The position numbers were made by a program, and so were the translations under genes. From assembly GCA_964632945.1 (NCBI GenBank), contig CAZWCX010000214.1, positions 1 through 8,526 on the forward strand: a stretch of 8,526 nucleotides of DNA, given 5' to 3'. Positions within the stretch are counted from its first letter, which is position 1. Every line of letters starts with the position of its first letter. Origin of the DNA: CAZWCX01 sp964632945 (GTDB taxonomy: Bacteria; Planctomycetota; MHYJ01; WSZJ01; CAZWCX01). Below the pieces are notes generated by a model, which was not told the origin of the DNA, did no database searches, and saw only the letters and a program-made list of their open reading frames with translations. Shown piece after piece: positions 1-8,356 of this stretch.

Positions 1-52
1 GCAACGTCCGGTTGTGCTCATCGACCGGCCGCACGAGTTCGCTTGGGTCCAC
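1..52 (-). CDS. Partial 5' end of a probable mercuric-reductase-like FAD-dependent oxidoreductase
   Basis: Seen: 40 nt downstream of the VTT gene stop, a GGAGGG site sits 8 nt before a GTG at 52. The frame then stays open to the window edge, giving 17 codons that read (M)DPSELVRPVDEHNRTL. From memory of the family, many FAD/pyridine-nucleotide-disulfide oxidoreductases annotated as mercuric reductases begin with a short tail carrying a DEHNR(R/E)LV motif just before the FAD-binding Rossmann segment, and they are often encoded next to, or fused to, TVP38/TMEM64 proteins. Both the motif and the neighbour fit. Inference: this is the start of such a flavoprotein, the last visible member of the minus-strand cluster. 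The Rossmann GxGxxG and the redox-active CxxxxC lie outside the window, so the product is not proven. The start codon is better supported than the product name. Confidence 0.5.
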   Translation of the reverse strand, partial: MDPSELVRPVDEHNRTL

Positions 53-60
53 GATGCGCT

Positions 61-66
61 CCCTCC
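61..66 (-). promoter_or_regulatory. Ribosome binding site for the partial oxidoreductase
   Basis: GGAGGG lies 8 nt upstream of the GTG at 52. It is the main evidence that a new gene starts here rather than the segment being spacer. Confidence 0.6.
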
Positions 67-92
67 GCGTCTGGGCGCCTTGCGCGCGGGCT

Positions 93-821
93 TCAAGGAT
101 TCCCGGCGGGACGCGCGGCGTCCGGGTTCCCGTCCTGCGGCGGCAGCGCCCCGGCCATCGCCCGCCTCGCCACCCGCGTGATGACCACCGTCACGACGAT
201 CGTCGCCAGCAGGCCGACCGCCAGGAATCCCTGCTGCGCGAGCCCCCCCTCGACCTTGCCCGACACGACCTCGGCGACATTCTTGGCCAACGATCCCAGG
301 TAGACGTAGAGGAACGTTCCGGGCAGCATCCCGATCCAGGAGGCCAGCGCGTACGTGCCGAACGGGACCCGCGTGATTCCGAGGGAGTAGTTGAGCAGAT
401 TGAACGGGAAGGCCGGAGAGAGGCGGAGCAGGAGAACGATCTTGAATCCCTGCCGGCCGACCGCCTCGTCGATCGCCTTGAACTTGACGTTTCCCTCGAC
501 TTTCTTCGCCACCCAGTCGCGCAACAGCGTCCGCCCGGTGAGAAACGCCGCCTGGGCGCCCAGGTTGCTGCCGACCATCACGGTAAGGAACCCCACGGGG
601 AGCCCGAGGAGGGCGGCGGTGCCGAGCGTGATGACGGAGCCGGGCAAAAAAAATAGGCAAGCGAGGATGTAGGACGCGCCGAGGATGACCGGCGCCCACA
701 CCCCCATTCCTTCGACCCATTGCAGGAACTCGGGCAGACGGTCCTTCGCGTGGAAAAGACCGACCCCCGTGCCGGCGAGCAGCGCGGCAAGACCGATCCA
801 GCGGAACGTCGAGCGGTACAT
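93..821 (-). CDS. TVP38/TMEM64 family (VTT domain, DedA superfamily) membrane protein
   Basis: A 242-residue integral inner-membrane protein of the VTT/SNARE-associated family (Pfam PF09335). Visible hydrophobic segments lie at about residues 8-23, 41-58, 62-84, 87-97, 126-145, 152-177 and 197-216. The family signatures are FLPGS at 58-62, GSNLGA at 84-89, and the R133-L-S-P-A-F-P-F-N-L-L-N block followed by Y-S-L-G-I-T (133-150). The C-terminal tail is short and Pro/Ala/Gly-rich, which is likely cytoplasmic. Relatives are thought to move or scramble lipids, or to couple transport to the proton motive force; the substrate here is unknown. The ATG at 821 was chosen over an in-frame GTG at 875 because it follows an AAGGGGG site and puts the signal-anchor helix at the N-terminus. 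It lies 151 nt after tkt and 40 nt before the probable flavoprotein. The functional link is more likely to the flavoprotein than to the sugar genes. Confidence 0.93.
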   Translation of the reverse strand: MYRSTFRWIGLAALLAGTGVGLFHAKDRLPEFLQWVEGMGVWAPVILGASYILACLFFLPGSVITLGTAALLGLPVGFLTVMVGSNLGAQAAFLTGRTLLRDWVAKKVEGNVKFKAIDEAVGRQGFKIVLLLRLSPAFPFNLLNYSLGITRVPFGTYALASWIGMLPGTFLYVYLGSLAKNVAEVVSGKVEGGLAQQGFLAVGLLATIVVTVVITRVARRAMAGALPPQDGNPDAARPAGNP

Positions 822-822
822 T

Positions 823-830
823 CCCCCCCC
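823..830 (-). promoter_or_regulatory. G8 tract forming the Shine-Dalgarno/spacer of the VTT gene
   Basis: The minus strand reads GAAGGGGGGGGAATG. The AAGGGGG part can pair with the 16S tail using one G-U pair, and the remaining Gs form the spacer. A homopolymer of eight Gs next to a start codon could vary in length by slippage and so alter the spacing. Confidence 0.5.
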
Positions 831-902
831 TTCGGGAGCCCGGGCGCAACCGGAGGGCCGGGCGGATTCCCCCACGGGAACCCGAGCGGTCGGCCGGGCA
901 TT

Positions 903-968
903 CCCGGAAACCCGTCCGCCGCGCGGGCCGCGACCCGGTGCGGGACCGGCGGACGGGGCCTTTCCGGG
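903..968 (-). other. Large bulged hairpin immediately after the tkt stop codon
   Basis: Two arms pair over 19 bp. Positions 911-921 pair perfectly with 947-957 (11 bp), and 903-910 pair perfectly with 961-968 (8 bp). A 3-nt bulge (958-960) separates the two stem parts, and a 25-nt GC-rich loop (922-946) closes it. On the minus-strand transcript it begins 4 nt after the tkt TGA. No U-tract follows, so it is not a textbook intrinsic terminator. It may protect the tkt mRNA 3' end, attenuate transcription, or set off the VTT gene as a separate unit. Confidence 0.6.
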
Positions 969-972
969 GACG

Positions 973-3000
<2,028 letters not shown>

Positions 3001-3006
3001 GGACGA

Positions 3007-3012
3007 CTCCTC
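3007..3012 (-). promoter_or_regulatory. Ribosome binding site fixing the tkt GTG start
   Basis: GAGGAG lies 6 nt before the GTG at 3000. It places translation at the first residues expected for a transketolase and argues against the longer open frame reaching into glk. Confidence 0.8.
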
Positions 3013-3029
3013 GCAGCGCGGGACTTGGG

Positions 3030-3091
3030 CCGGTGCTCCCGGCACCGGTCGGGGACGTTGGGTCCGGGGAACCCGCGGGCGACGGGCCCGC
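3030..3091 (-). other. Two short GC hairpins in the glk-tkt gap
   Basis: CCGGTGC (3030-3036) pairs with GCACCGG (3042-3048) around a 5-nt loop, and GCGGGC (3075-3080) pairs with GCCCGC (3086-3091) around another 5-nt loop. Neither is followed by a U-tract on the minus strand. They could be processing or stability elements between glk and tkt, or chance pairing in GC-rich DNA. I see no clear sigma-70-like promoter in this 127-nt gap. Confidence 0.4.
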
Positions 3092-3127
3092 AGGGCGACG
3101 GGTGAATCTCCGGCATCGGCTTTGGCC

Positions 3128-4114
3128 CTAGGAGATGCGTGCCGCTTCGGCGGCCGCTCCCAGGACGGCAACGTTTTTCTTGTGGATGACGTGGACCGGA
3201 ATGGCCTCCAGCCAGGAGGCGAAACGCCCCTTGGCCCGAAAGGCCTGGATGAAGGATCCCTGCTTGAGTTTCGACAGGATCGCCGGGGCAATCCCCCCGG
3301 CCACGTAGACGCCGCCGGTGGCCAGCACCTTGAGCGCGAGGTTTCCCGCCTCCGCGCCGTAGGCGCTGCAGAAGATGTCCAGGGCCTGCACGCACGCCGG
3401 GTCGTCGCCCGCCAGCGCATGGGCGGAAATGACGCGGGCGGGCTCGCCCTTCGCCAGTTCCCCTTTCACGGCGGCGCTCTCCTTCGCGGTTCCGGACTCG
3501 ACCAGGAAACGGTAGACGCCGGCCAGTCCGGGACCGGAAACGACCCGCTCCCATGACACGTGCCCGCCGAACTGCTTCCGGAGCCAGGCGAGGAGGCGGT
3601 CCTGGATCTCGTCCTGGGCGGCGAAATCGGCGTGTCCGCCCTCGGTGGCGTGGACCATGTACCGGGTTCCGCTCCAGAGGAGGAAGCTCTCCCCCAGCCC
3701 CGTGCCCGCCCCGAGCAGGGCCTTGGGTCCGCGCGGGTCGGCGCGTCCCGTCTGCAGCGGGGCGAGGTCCTCCGGCTCCAGATGCTCGAGTCCGTAGCCG
3801 AGGGCGAGGAAGTCGTTGATGATGCGGGTCCGGTCGATGCCGATCTGGTGCCCGATCTGGGTCGCGTCGATGCGCCAGGGGAGATTGACCGCCATGCACC
3901 GGTTGCCGTTGACGGTCCCGGCGACGCCGAAGCAGGCGCGATCCGGCTCCCGCGTCCCGGCCGCCGCGAGGAACTGCTCGATCATGAGTCCGAGGTCGGC
4001 GAACTCCGCGCTGGCGTAGCGGCGCTCGAAGAGGATGCGGCACATGGTCGGCTCGACGTCGACGATCGCAAGCTGGGTCTTGGTACCGCCGACGTCTCCG
4101 GCGAGAACGATCAT
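3128..4114 (-). CDS. glk: Glucokinase (Glk family, ATP-dependent)
   Basis: A 328-residue cytosolic kinase that phosphorylates glucose to glucose-6-phosphate using ATP, of the bacterial Glk family (PF02685) rather than the ROK family. Seen: the N-terminal phosphate-binding loop AGDVGGTKTQLA (5-16); FGVAGTVNG (62-70); the catalytic Asp101 in RIINDFLALG; GAGTGLGES (134-142); Glu157 and His160 in ATEGGHADF, at the same numbers as in E. coli Glk; SWERVVSGPGL with Glu188; and a C-terminal adenosine-binding stretch GGVYVAGGIAP. No zinc-binding Cys cluster as in ROK kinases is present. The ATG at 4114 has GAGGAG 6 nt upstream and puts the phosphate loop at the very N-terminus, as expected. It follows pgl by 42 nt and supplies the substrate for the pgi and zwf products of the same cluster. 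Confidence 0.97.
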   Translation of the reverse strand: MIVLAGDVGGTKTQLAIVDVEPTMCRILFERRYASAEFADLGLMIEQFLAAAGTREPDRACFGVAGTVNGNRCMAVNLPWRIDATQIGHQIGIDRTRIINDFLALGYGLEHLEPEDLAPLQTGRADPRGPKALLGAGTGLGESFLLWSGTRYMVHATEGGHADFAAQDEIQDRLLAWLRKQFGGHVSWERVVSGPGLAGVYRFLVESGTAKESAAVKGELAKGEPARVISAHALAGDDPACVQALDIFCSAYGAEAGNLALKVLATGGVYVAGGIAPAILSKLKQGSFIQAFRAKGRFASWLEAIPVHVIHKKNVAVLGAAAEAARIS

Positions 4115-4156
4115 GGGTAGCTCCTCACTGACGATTCATCCTGAGCGACATCGCCG

Positions 4157-4870
4157 TCATTCGTCCCCGCGGCGCCGCAATCGGTCCGCCGCGGCCTCGT
4201 CGAGCAGCCACTCCCCCTCCCGGGCGAGCTGCGCGGGCACGGCCGGCGGATCGAAGGGCCCCTCCAGCGCGCGCGCGACGGCGTCCGCCTTGCCCCGGCC
4301 GGACGCGAACACGATCACGCGGCGCCCGGCCCGGATCACCGGCGGAGTGATCGTCAGACGCCAGGGGGGCGGCTTGGGGCCGCACACGGCGACCACCCTG
4401 CGCACCTCCTCGCGCGCGGCATCGGATCCCGGAAAGAGCGACGCCGTGTGCCCGTCCTCCCCCACGCCCAGCAGGATCACGTCGATCCGTTCGGGCAGGA
4501 GGGACGCGTACTCGTCCGCCGCGCGTTCCCGGTCCGCGCCCCCGGTGGGCATCGGAAACACCTGCTCCGGCCCGAGCCGGCGCGGCTCCAACAGGGCCTC
4601 CCGCGCCATCCGGAAGTTGCTGTCGGGATGGTCTCCCGGCACCCACCGTTCGTCGCCGAAGTATACCTCGATCCGGTCCCAGGGCAAGGAGTCGTAGCGG
4701 GCTTCGGTCAGACGGCCGTAAACCGCCCGCGGGGTGGTCCCCCCGGCCAGCGCCAGCGAACATCGGCCGCGCTCCTCGATGGCCCAGCGGCACGCGCCGG
4801 CGACGCGATCCGCGCCCTCGCGCGCCAGCGCGGCGGCGTCCGCGACGATCGTGCGCCGCCCCGGGTTCAC
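4157..4870 (-). CDS. pgl: 6-phosphogluconolactonase (DevB/SOL type)
   Basis: A 237-residue cytosolic hydrolase that opens 6-phosphogluconolactone to 6-phosphogluconate, the second step of the oxidative pentose phosphate pathway. It is related to the glucosamine-6-phosphate isomerase/NagB fold. Seen: LALAGGTTPRAVYGRL (sugar-phosphate site, about residues 40-55); VYFGDERWVP followed by DHPDSNFRMA (about 69-90); and VILLGVGEDGHTASLFPG (about 132-150) with the family's GxDGHTASLFP signature. Length is typical. The GTG at 4870 overlaps the zwf TGA as GTGA and has GGAGGG 7 nt upstream inside zwf. The open frame reaches 4903, but that would add residues without a clear site. The overlap implies translational coupling of consecutive enzymes. 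It lies 42 nt upstream of glk. Confidence 0.96.
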   Translation of the reverse strand: MNPGRRTIVADAAALAREGADRVAGACRWAIEERGRCSLALAGGTTPRAVYGRLTEARYDSLPWDRIEVYFGDERWVPGDHPDSNFRMAREALLEPRRLGPEQVFPMPTGGADRERAADEYASLLPERIDVILLGVGEDGHTASLFPGSDAAREEVRRVVAVCGPKPPPWRLTITPPVIRAGRRVIVFASGRGKADAVARALEGPFDPPAVPAQLAREGEWLLDEAAADRLRRRGDE

Positions 4871-6402
4871 GCCAGTTCCCTCCAGCGATGGCCGTCGCGC
4901 CACAGGAGAGGTTCGGCCTGCTGCGGCCCGGCGCTCCCCGGTTCGTATTCGAAGGGCACGGTTGCATCGGCGGACCAGGCTTCCAGAATCGGCGTCACGA
5001 ACGACCAGGCGTGCTCGATTTCATCCCGGCGCGCGAACAGGGTCGCATCCCCGCGCATGCAATCGAGGAGCAATCGCTCGTAGGCATCGGAGAGGGGCTT
5101 CTGAAACGCGCGCGCGTAGGAGAAGTCCATCGTCACGGTGCCGGCCTCGAGATCCTCGCCCGGCACCTTGGCGGCGAAGGTGAGCGAAATCCCCTCGTCC
5201 GGCTGCAACCGCAGCGTGAGCACGTTGGGCTCCAACTTTTGGCACACGTCGTCCCGGCCGAACAGGCAGAGCGGGATGCTCTGAAAGTGGATCGCGACCT
5301 CGGTCACCCGCCGGGCCAGGCTCTTGCCGGCGCGCAGATAGAACGGGACCCCCTGCCAGCGCCAGTTGTCGATCATCACCTTCAGGGCGACATAGGTCGG
5401 AGTGCGCGATTCCGGCTGGACATCGGGCTCCGACCGGTAGCCGCGATACTGCCCGGGGACGACGTGTTTGGCCAGATCGGCGGACAGGATCGGCCGGAGC
5501 GAGCGCAGGACTTTCACCTTCGCGTCGCGCACGTCGTCGGCCTGGAAGGTCGTGGGCGGATCCATGGCCGTGACGGCCAGCACCTGGAGGAGGTGATTCT
5601 GCACGATGTCGCGCAGGACCCCGGTCTGGTCGTAGAACGATCCCCGCCCCTCCATGCCGATCGATTCGGCCGCGGTGATTTGCACGTGATCCACGTGCGT
5701 CCGGTTCCAGAGGTGCTCGAACAGCGCATTGCCGAAGCGGAACAAGAGGATGTTCTGAACGGTTTCCTTGCCGAGGTAGTGATCGATGCGGAACGTCTGC
5801 CGCTCGTGCAGGACCTCGGCGCACAGGCGATTCAACTCGCGCGCGGACGGAAGGTCCTGCCCGAACGGCTTCTCGATGACCACGCGGTGCCACGGCGTCT
5901 CCGGGGAATTGCGCGGCGGGATCAGGCCGGTCTCGGAGAGGTTGCGGAGGATCGCGGGAAAGGCGCTGGGCGGGGTGGCGAGGTAGAAAAGCCGGTTTCC
6001 GCCCGTCGGGCGCGCGCTCTCGATCTCCTCCAGCTTCGCCTGCAGCGCCGCATAGGCGGCCGGGTCGTCGATATTCCCGGGCACACAGTCGATCCCCGCG
6101 GCGAAGCTCTCCCACACCTTCGCATCCAGCGGCCGCGTGCGGCTGAATCGGGAGACGGAATCCTGCAACTGGGCGCGCAGGAGGGCCGGATCGGCGGCGC
6201 TCCGGCTGAACCCGATCAGGTGGAGCGGCGCCGGCAGGTTGCGGCCGAGCGCGAGGTTGTAGAGAGCCGGGACCACCTTGCGTTTCGACAGATCGCCGGA
6301 AACGCCGAAGAGGACCACGGTGCAGGGGTCGGGACGGCGCGCGCGCAGGAGCGGATCCCCGGGCTCCCGCTGGGCCTCCACGCGGACCGTGGGGTCGGTC
6401 AT
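4867..6402 (-). CDS. zwf: Glucose-6-phosphate 1-dehydrogenase
   Basis: A 511-residue cytosolic enzyme that oxidises glucose-6-phosphate to 6-phosphogluconolactone with reduction of NADP (or NAD), the committing step of the oxidative pentose phosphate or Entner-Doudoroff routes. Seen: the N-terminal nucleotide-binding motif VVLFGVSGDLSKRKVVPALY (about residues 29-48, GxxGDLxKRK); EKPFGQDLPSA; the active-site signature RIDHYLGKE near 205-213; then NILLFRFGN, and DHVQITAAE before the GSFYDQTGVLRD helix. The sugar-domain strand YVALKVMIDNWRWQGVPFYLRAGK follows. Length is normal and no key motif is missing. The start is the ATG at 6402 with GGAGG 7 nt upstream. The frame is open to 6585, but that extension runs through a palindromic repeat and lacks homology. 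Its 3' end overlaps pgl by 4 nt, and its leader contains a strong hairpin. Confidence 0.98.
   Translation of the reverse strand: MTDPTVRVEAQREPGDPLLRARRPDPCTVVLFGVSGDLSKRKVVPALYNLALGRNLPAPLHLIGFSRSAADPALLRAQLQDSVSRFSRTRPLDAKVWESFAAGIDCVPGNIDDPAAYAALQAKLEEIESARPTGGNRLFYLATPPSAFPAILRNLSETGLIPPRNSPETPWHRVVIEKPFGQDLPSARELNRLCAEVLHERQTFRIDHYLGKETVQNILLFRFGNALFEHLWNRTHVDHVQITAAESIGMEGRGSFYDQTGVLRDIVQNHLLQVLAVTAMDPPTTFQADDVRDAKVKVLRSLRPILSADLAKHVVPGQYRGYRSEPDVQPESRTPTYVALKVMIDNWRWQGVPFYLRAGKSLARRVTEVAIHFQSIPLCLFGRDDVCQKLEPNVLTLRLQPDEGISLTFAAKVPGEDLEAGTVTMDFSYARAFQKPLSDAYERLLLDCMRGDATLFARRDEIEHAWSFVTPILEAWSADATVPFEYEPGSAGPQQAEPLLWRDGHRWRELA
4878..4883 (-). promoter_or_regulatory. pgl ribosome binding site inside the zwf 3' end
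   Basis: GGAGGG lies 7 nt before the GTG at 4870, within zwf coding sequence. With the GTGA start/stop overlap it indicates coupled translation of zwf and pgl. Confidence 0.75.
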
Positions 6403-6409
6403 GGCTGTT

Positions 6410-6414
6410 CCTCC
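6410..6414 (-). promoter_or_regulatory. zwf ribosome binding site
   Basis: GGAGG lies 7 nt upstream of the ATG at 6402. It supports the start 24-30 residues before the nucleotide-binding motif rather than the longer open frame. A strong hairpin ends only 2 nt upstream of it. Confidence 0.8.
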
Positions 6415-6416
6415 GA

Positions 6417-6465
6417 CCCGAGGGGGGGATCGCGCCGCGGCGGCCGTGCTTCCCCCCGGCTCGGG
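6417..6465 (-). other. Bulged hairpin in the zwf leader next to the ribosome binding site
   Basis: Positions 6417-6422 pair with 6460-6465, and 6423-6429 pair with 6451-6457, giving 13 bp with a 2-nt bulge (6458-6459) and a 21-nt loop that itself contains the palindrome CGCCGCGGCG (6433-6442). On the zwf mRNA the stem ends 2 nt before GGAGG. Its 3' arm contains CCUC (6420-6423), which could instead pair with GAGG of the Shine-Dalgarno site. This is a possible translational control element; its function is unproven. Confidence 0.5.
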
Positions 6466-6548
6466 AAGACCTTCGATCGTCCGGGGCCCCTTCGCCGCCG
6501 GGGCACGCGGTGCCTGCCCGGCGGGCGCGGCATTCGTGCGCGGGGCTG

Positions 6549-6598
6549 GCCCGGATCCTTCACGAAGCCGTGGATGCGGCTTCATGAACGATCCGGGC
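6549..6598 (-). repeat. REP-like 50-base imperfect palindrome, copy 1, at the pgi 3' end
   Basis: Left arm 6549-6570 and right arm 6577-6598 match as inverted repeats at 20 of 22 positions around a 6-base loop (6571-6576). Each arm starts at the outside with GCCCGGAT, carries a TTCATGAA or TTCACGAA octamer, and ends GCCG. The element starts at the base directly after the pgi TAA. A second copy in the opposite orientation lies at 8480-8526. No T-tract follows on either strand, so I call it a palindromic repeat rather than a terminator. It could still stabilise the pgi mRNA or reduce read-through into zwf. Confidence 0.85.
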
Positions 6599-8320
6599 TT
6601 AGGGCGACGCCTCGATCGCCGCGCGCAATTTCGCCAACCCCGGCTCCGGCGCGCCGACCAGGTGGACCCGCACGACGCGACGGTCCCGACCCAGGAGCGC
6701 CCTCAGGTCGCCCAAGGCCTGCGCCTGCTTGAGTACGCCGAACGTGTACCCCGCGTCCGGGACCGGAAAGTCCCCCGCATCGTCGCAGGTGATCTGCAGA
6801 AAGACGCCCCGGTTTGGCCCCCCCTTGTGATACTGCCCGGTCGAATGGAGGAAGCGGGGACCGTAGCCGACGGTCGTGGCAAGCCTCCGGCGATCCCGCA
6901 CGCTCCGGCGCATGGCGGCGAGTTCCCGGTCGGTTTCCGCCGACCGTGGGATGTAGGCCAGCCAGGCCACGAAGTCCCCCGCCCCGGCCCGCGCGAGATG
7001 CGCGGCGAGCACCTCCCGGATCGATCGGCCGCGCGCCGCGGCCGTCAGCGCCGGGTCGGCGTAGAGGCGAAGGCCCTCCCCCTCCACGAGAGGCTCCTCG
7101 ACCGGCATGCGCCCTTCCTTCTTGAAGCGGCCGAGGATCTCGCCGGTCAGATCCTTGCTCTCTTTGACATTGGGCTCGTCGAAGGGATCGATGCGCAGGA
7201 TCGAACCGGCAATCGCCGTGGCGGTCTCCCAGCGGAAGAACTCGCCGGCCAGATCGTGACGGTCCTTGAGGTCGATCTGCATCACCGGGTGGCCGGCCTT
7301 CGCCAGTTCCGCGATTTGCGCGTCGGCCGGGGTCTTGCCCCGCGCCGGATCGAACCCGACCTGCAGGAACAACCGGTCGTCCCCGTAAACCTCGGGGGCC
7401 GCCAGCGGTTCCCCGTCCACAGGCAGAACCCCCTGGCCTTCCTTTCCCGTACTTTCAGCGATCAACTGTTCGATCCAGGAGCCGAGCGCGGCCGCCTCTT
7501 CGGCCAGCACCAGCGTCAGCTTGTCCCGTCCGGCGCGCACGGCCTCGGCCAGCACCGTGCCCAACCAGACCCCGGGATTCGCCTTTGCGGCCACGTCGGC
7601 GGAGCAGGCCTGCACCATCCATCCGGCGTCGCGCAGGAACCAGGCGAGGTTGATGCCCAGCAGCGCGGCGGGGACCAACCCGACCCAGGTGAGCGCCGAG
7701 AATCGGCCGCCGACATCCGCCGGATGCGTGAACAGATGCCGGAACTTGCGCTCCCGCGCCAACTTTTCCAGGGGCGTGCCGGGATCGGTGATGGCCGCGA
7801 AGTTTCCGCCGTTCGGCACCTTCGACCAGAAGTGGCGGAAGAACGAGTCGACCTCGATCGTGGCGCCGGACTTCGAGCAGACCAGGAACAGGGTCTTTTC
7901 CAGGTCCCCCGCAGCCTCGGCGCGCCGCACCGACTCGGGATCGGTGGAGTCGAGAACCTGAACGTCGACGGCGCCCTCGGCCACCCCGAAGGTGCGCCGC
8001 AGCACTTCCGGACAAAGGCTCGATCCGCCCATCCCCAGCAGCAGGGCGCGTCGGAAACCGGCCTCGCGAACCTGGCGCGCGAAGGCCTCCAGTTCCGGGA
8101 TTCTCTTCTGCATGGTGTCCACGAGGGTCAGCCAGCCGAGCCGGTTGCGGGCGACCGCCTGGTGGGCGGGATCGTCCTTCCACAGCGTGGGATCCTTCGC
8201 CCAGAGACGGAAGACGGTCTGGTCCCGATCGAGCGCGGCGAGCCGCTGAGTGACCGCCCCCTCGAGACGGCCGAGTTGCGCGCGGGTGTGTCCGGGACCG
8301 TTGGACGGCGAATCGCTCAC
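6599..8320 (-). CDS. pgi: Glucose-6-phosphate isomerase (type found in transaldolase-PGI fusions)
   Basis: A 573-residue cytosolic enzyme interconverting glucose-6-phosphate and fructose-6-phosphate. Seen: the SIS-type sugar-phosphate loop LLGMGGSSL (95-103); SKSGATIEV (149-157); GGRFSALTWVGLVPAALLG (204-222); LGSWIEQLIAESTGKEG (279-295), which carries the conserved Glu; FDEPNVKESK near 378-388; and the C-terminal GYGPRFLHSTGQYHKGGPN block near 485-505. It is longer than compact PGIs of about 415-450 residues. The HSTGQxHKGGPN ending with its following tail resembles the C-terminal half of bifunctional transaldolase/PGI proteins, but here it is a separate protein with its own start. The GTG at 8320 was chosen because AAAGGAG lies 9 nt upstream; the frame stays open to 8404 without a plausible site. 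Palindromic repeats flank the gene on both sides. Confidence 0.97.
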   Translation of the reverse strand: MSDSPSNGPGHTRAQLGRLEGAVTQRLAALDRDQTVFRLWAKDPTLWKDDPAHQAVARNRLGWLTLVDTMQKRIPELEAFARQVREAGFRRALLLGMGGSSLCPEVLRRTFGVAEGAVDVQVLDSTDPESVRRAEAAGDLEKTLFLVCSKSGATIEVDSFFRHFWSKVPNGGNFAAITDPGTPLEKLARERKFRHLFTHPADVGGRFSALTWVGLVPAALLGINLAWFLRDAGWMVQACSADVAAKANPGVWLGTVLAEAVRAGRDKLTLVLAEEAAALGSWIEQLIAESTGKEGQGVLPVDGEPLAAPEVYGDDRLFLQVGFDPARGKTPADAQIAELAKAGHPVMQIDLKDRHDLAGEFFRWETATAIAGSILRIDPFDEPNVKESKDLTGEILGRFKKEGRMPVEEPLVEGEGLRLYADPALTAAARGRSIREVLAAHLARAGAGDFVAWLAYIPRSAETDRELAAMRRSVRDRRRLATTVGYGPRFLHSTGQYHKGGPNRGVFLQITCDDAGDFPVPDAGYTFGVLKQAQALGDLRALLGRDRRVVRVHLVGAPEPGLAKLRAAIEASP

Positions 8321-8329
8321 GGGCGGGAT

Positions 8330-8336
8330 CTCCTTT
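8330..8336 (-). promoter_or_regulatory. pgi ribosome binding site
   Basis: AAAGGAG lies 9 nt upstream of the GTG at 8320. It is the strongest Shine-Dalgarno match in the window and fixes the pgi start. Confidence 0.85.
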
Positions 8337-8356
8337 CGGGTGGACGGGGAATTTGC

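Noticed and set aside
3001..3420. N-terminal extension of transketolase to 3420
   Set aside because: The extension overlaps glk in another frame, has no homology, and a good GTG with GAGGAG exists at 3000.
6403..6585. N-terminal extension of G6PDH to 6585
   Set aside because: The added residues are Pro/Ala/Arg-rich and encoded by the repeat and leader hairpin; the ATG at 6402 has a proper Shine-Dalgarno site.
6549..6598. Rho-independent terminator after pgi
   Set aside because: The hairpin is strong but neither strand has a T-tract after it, and a second copy lies upstream of pgi, so a repeat element explains it better.
4888..6732. Long plus-strand open frame opposite zwf
   Set aside because: It is antisense to an intact G6PDH, crosses the zwf leader hairpin and repeat, and shows no family motif.
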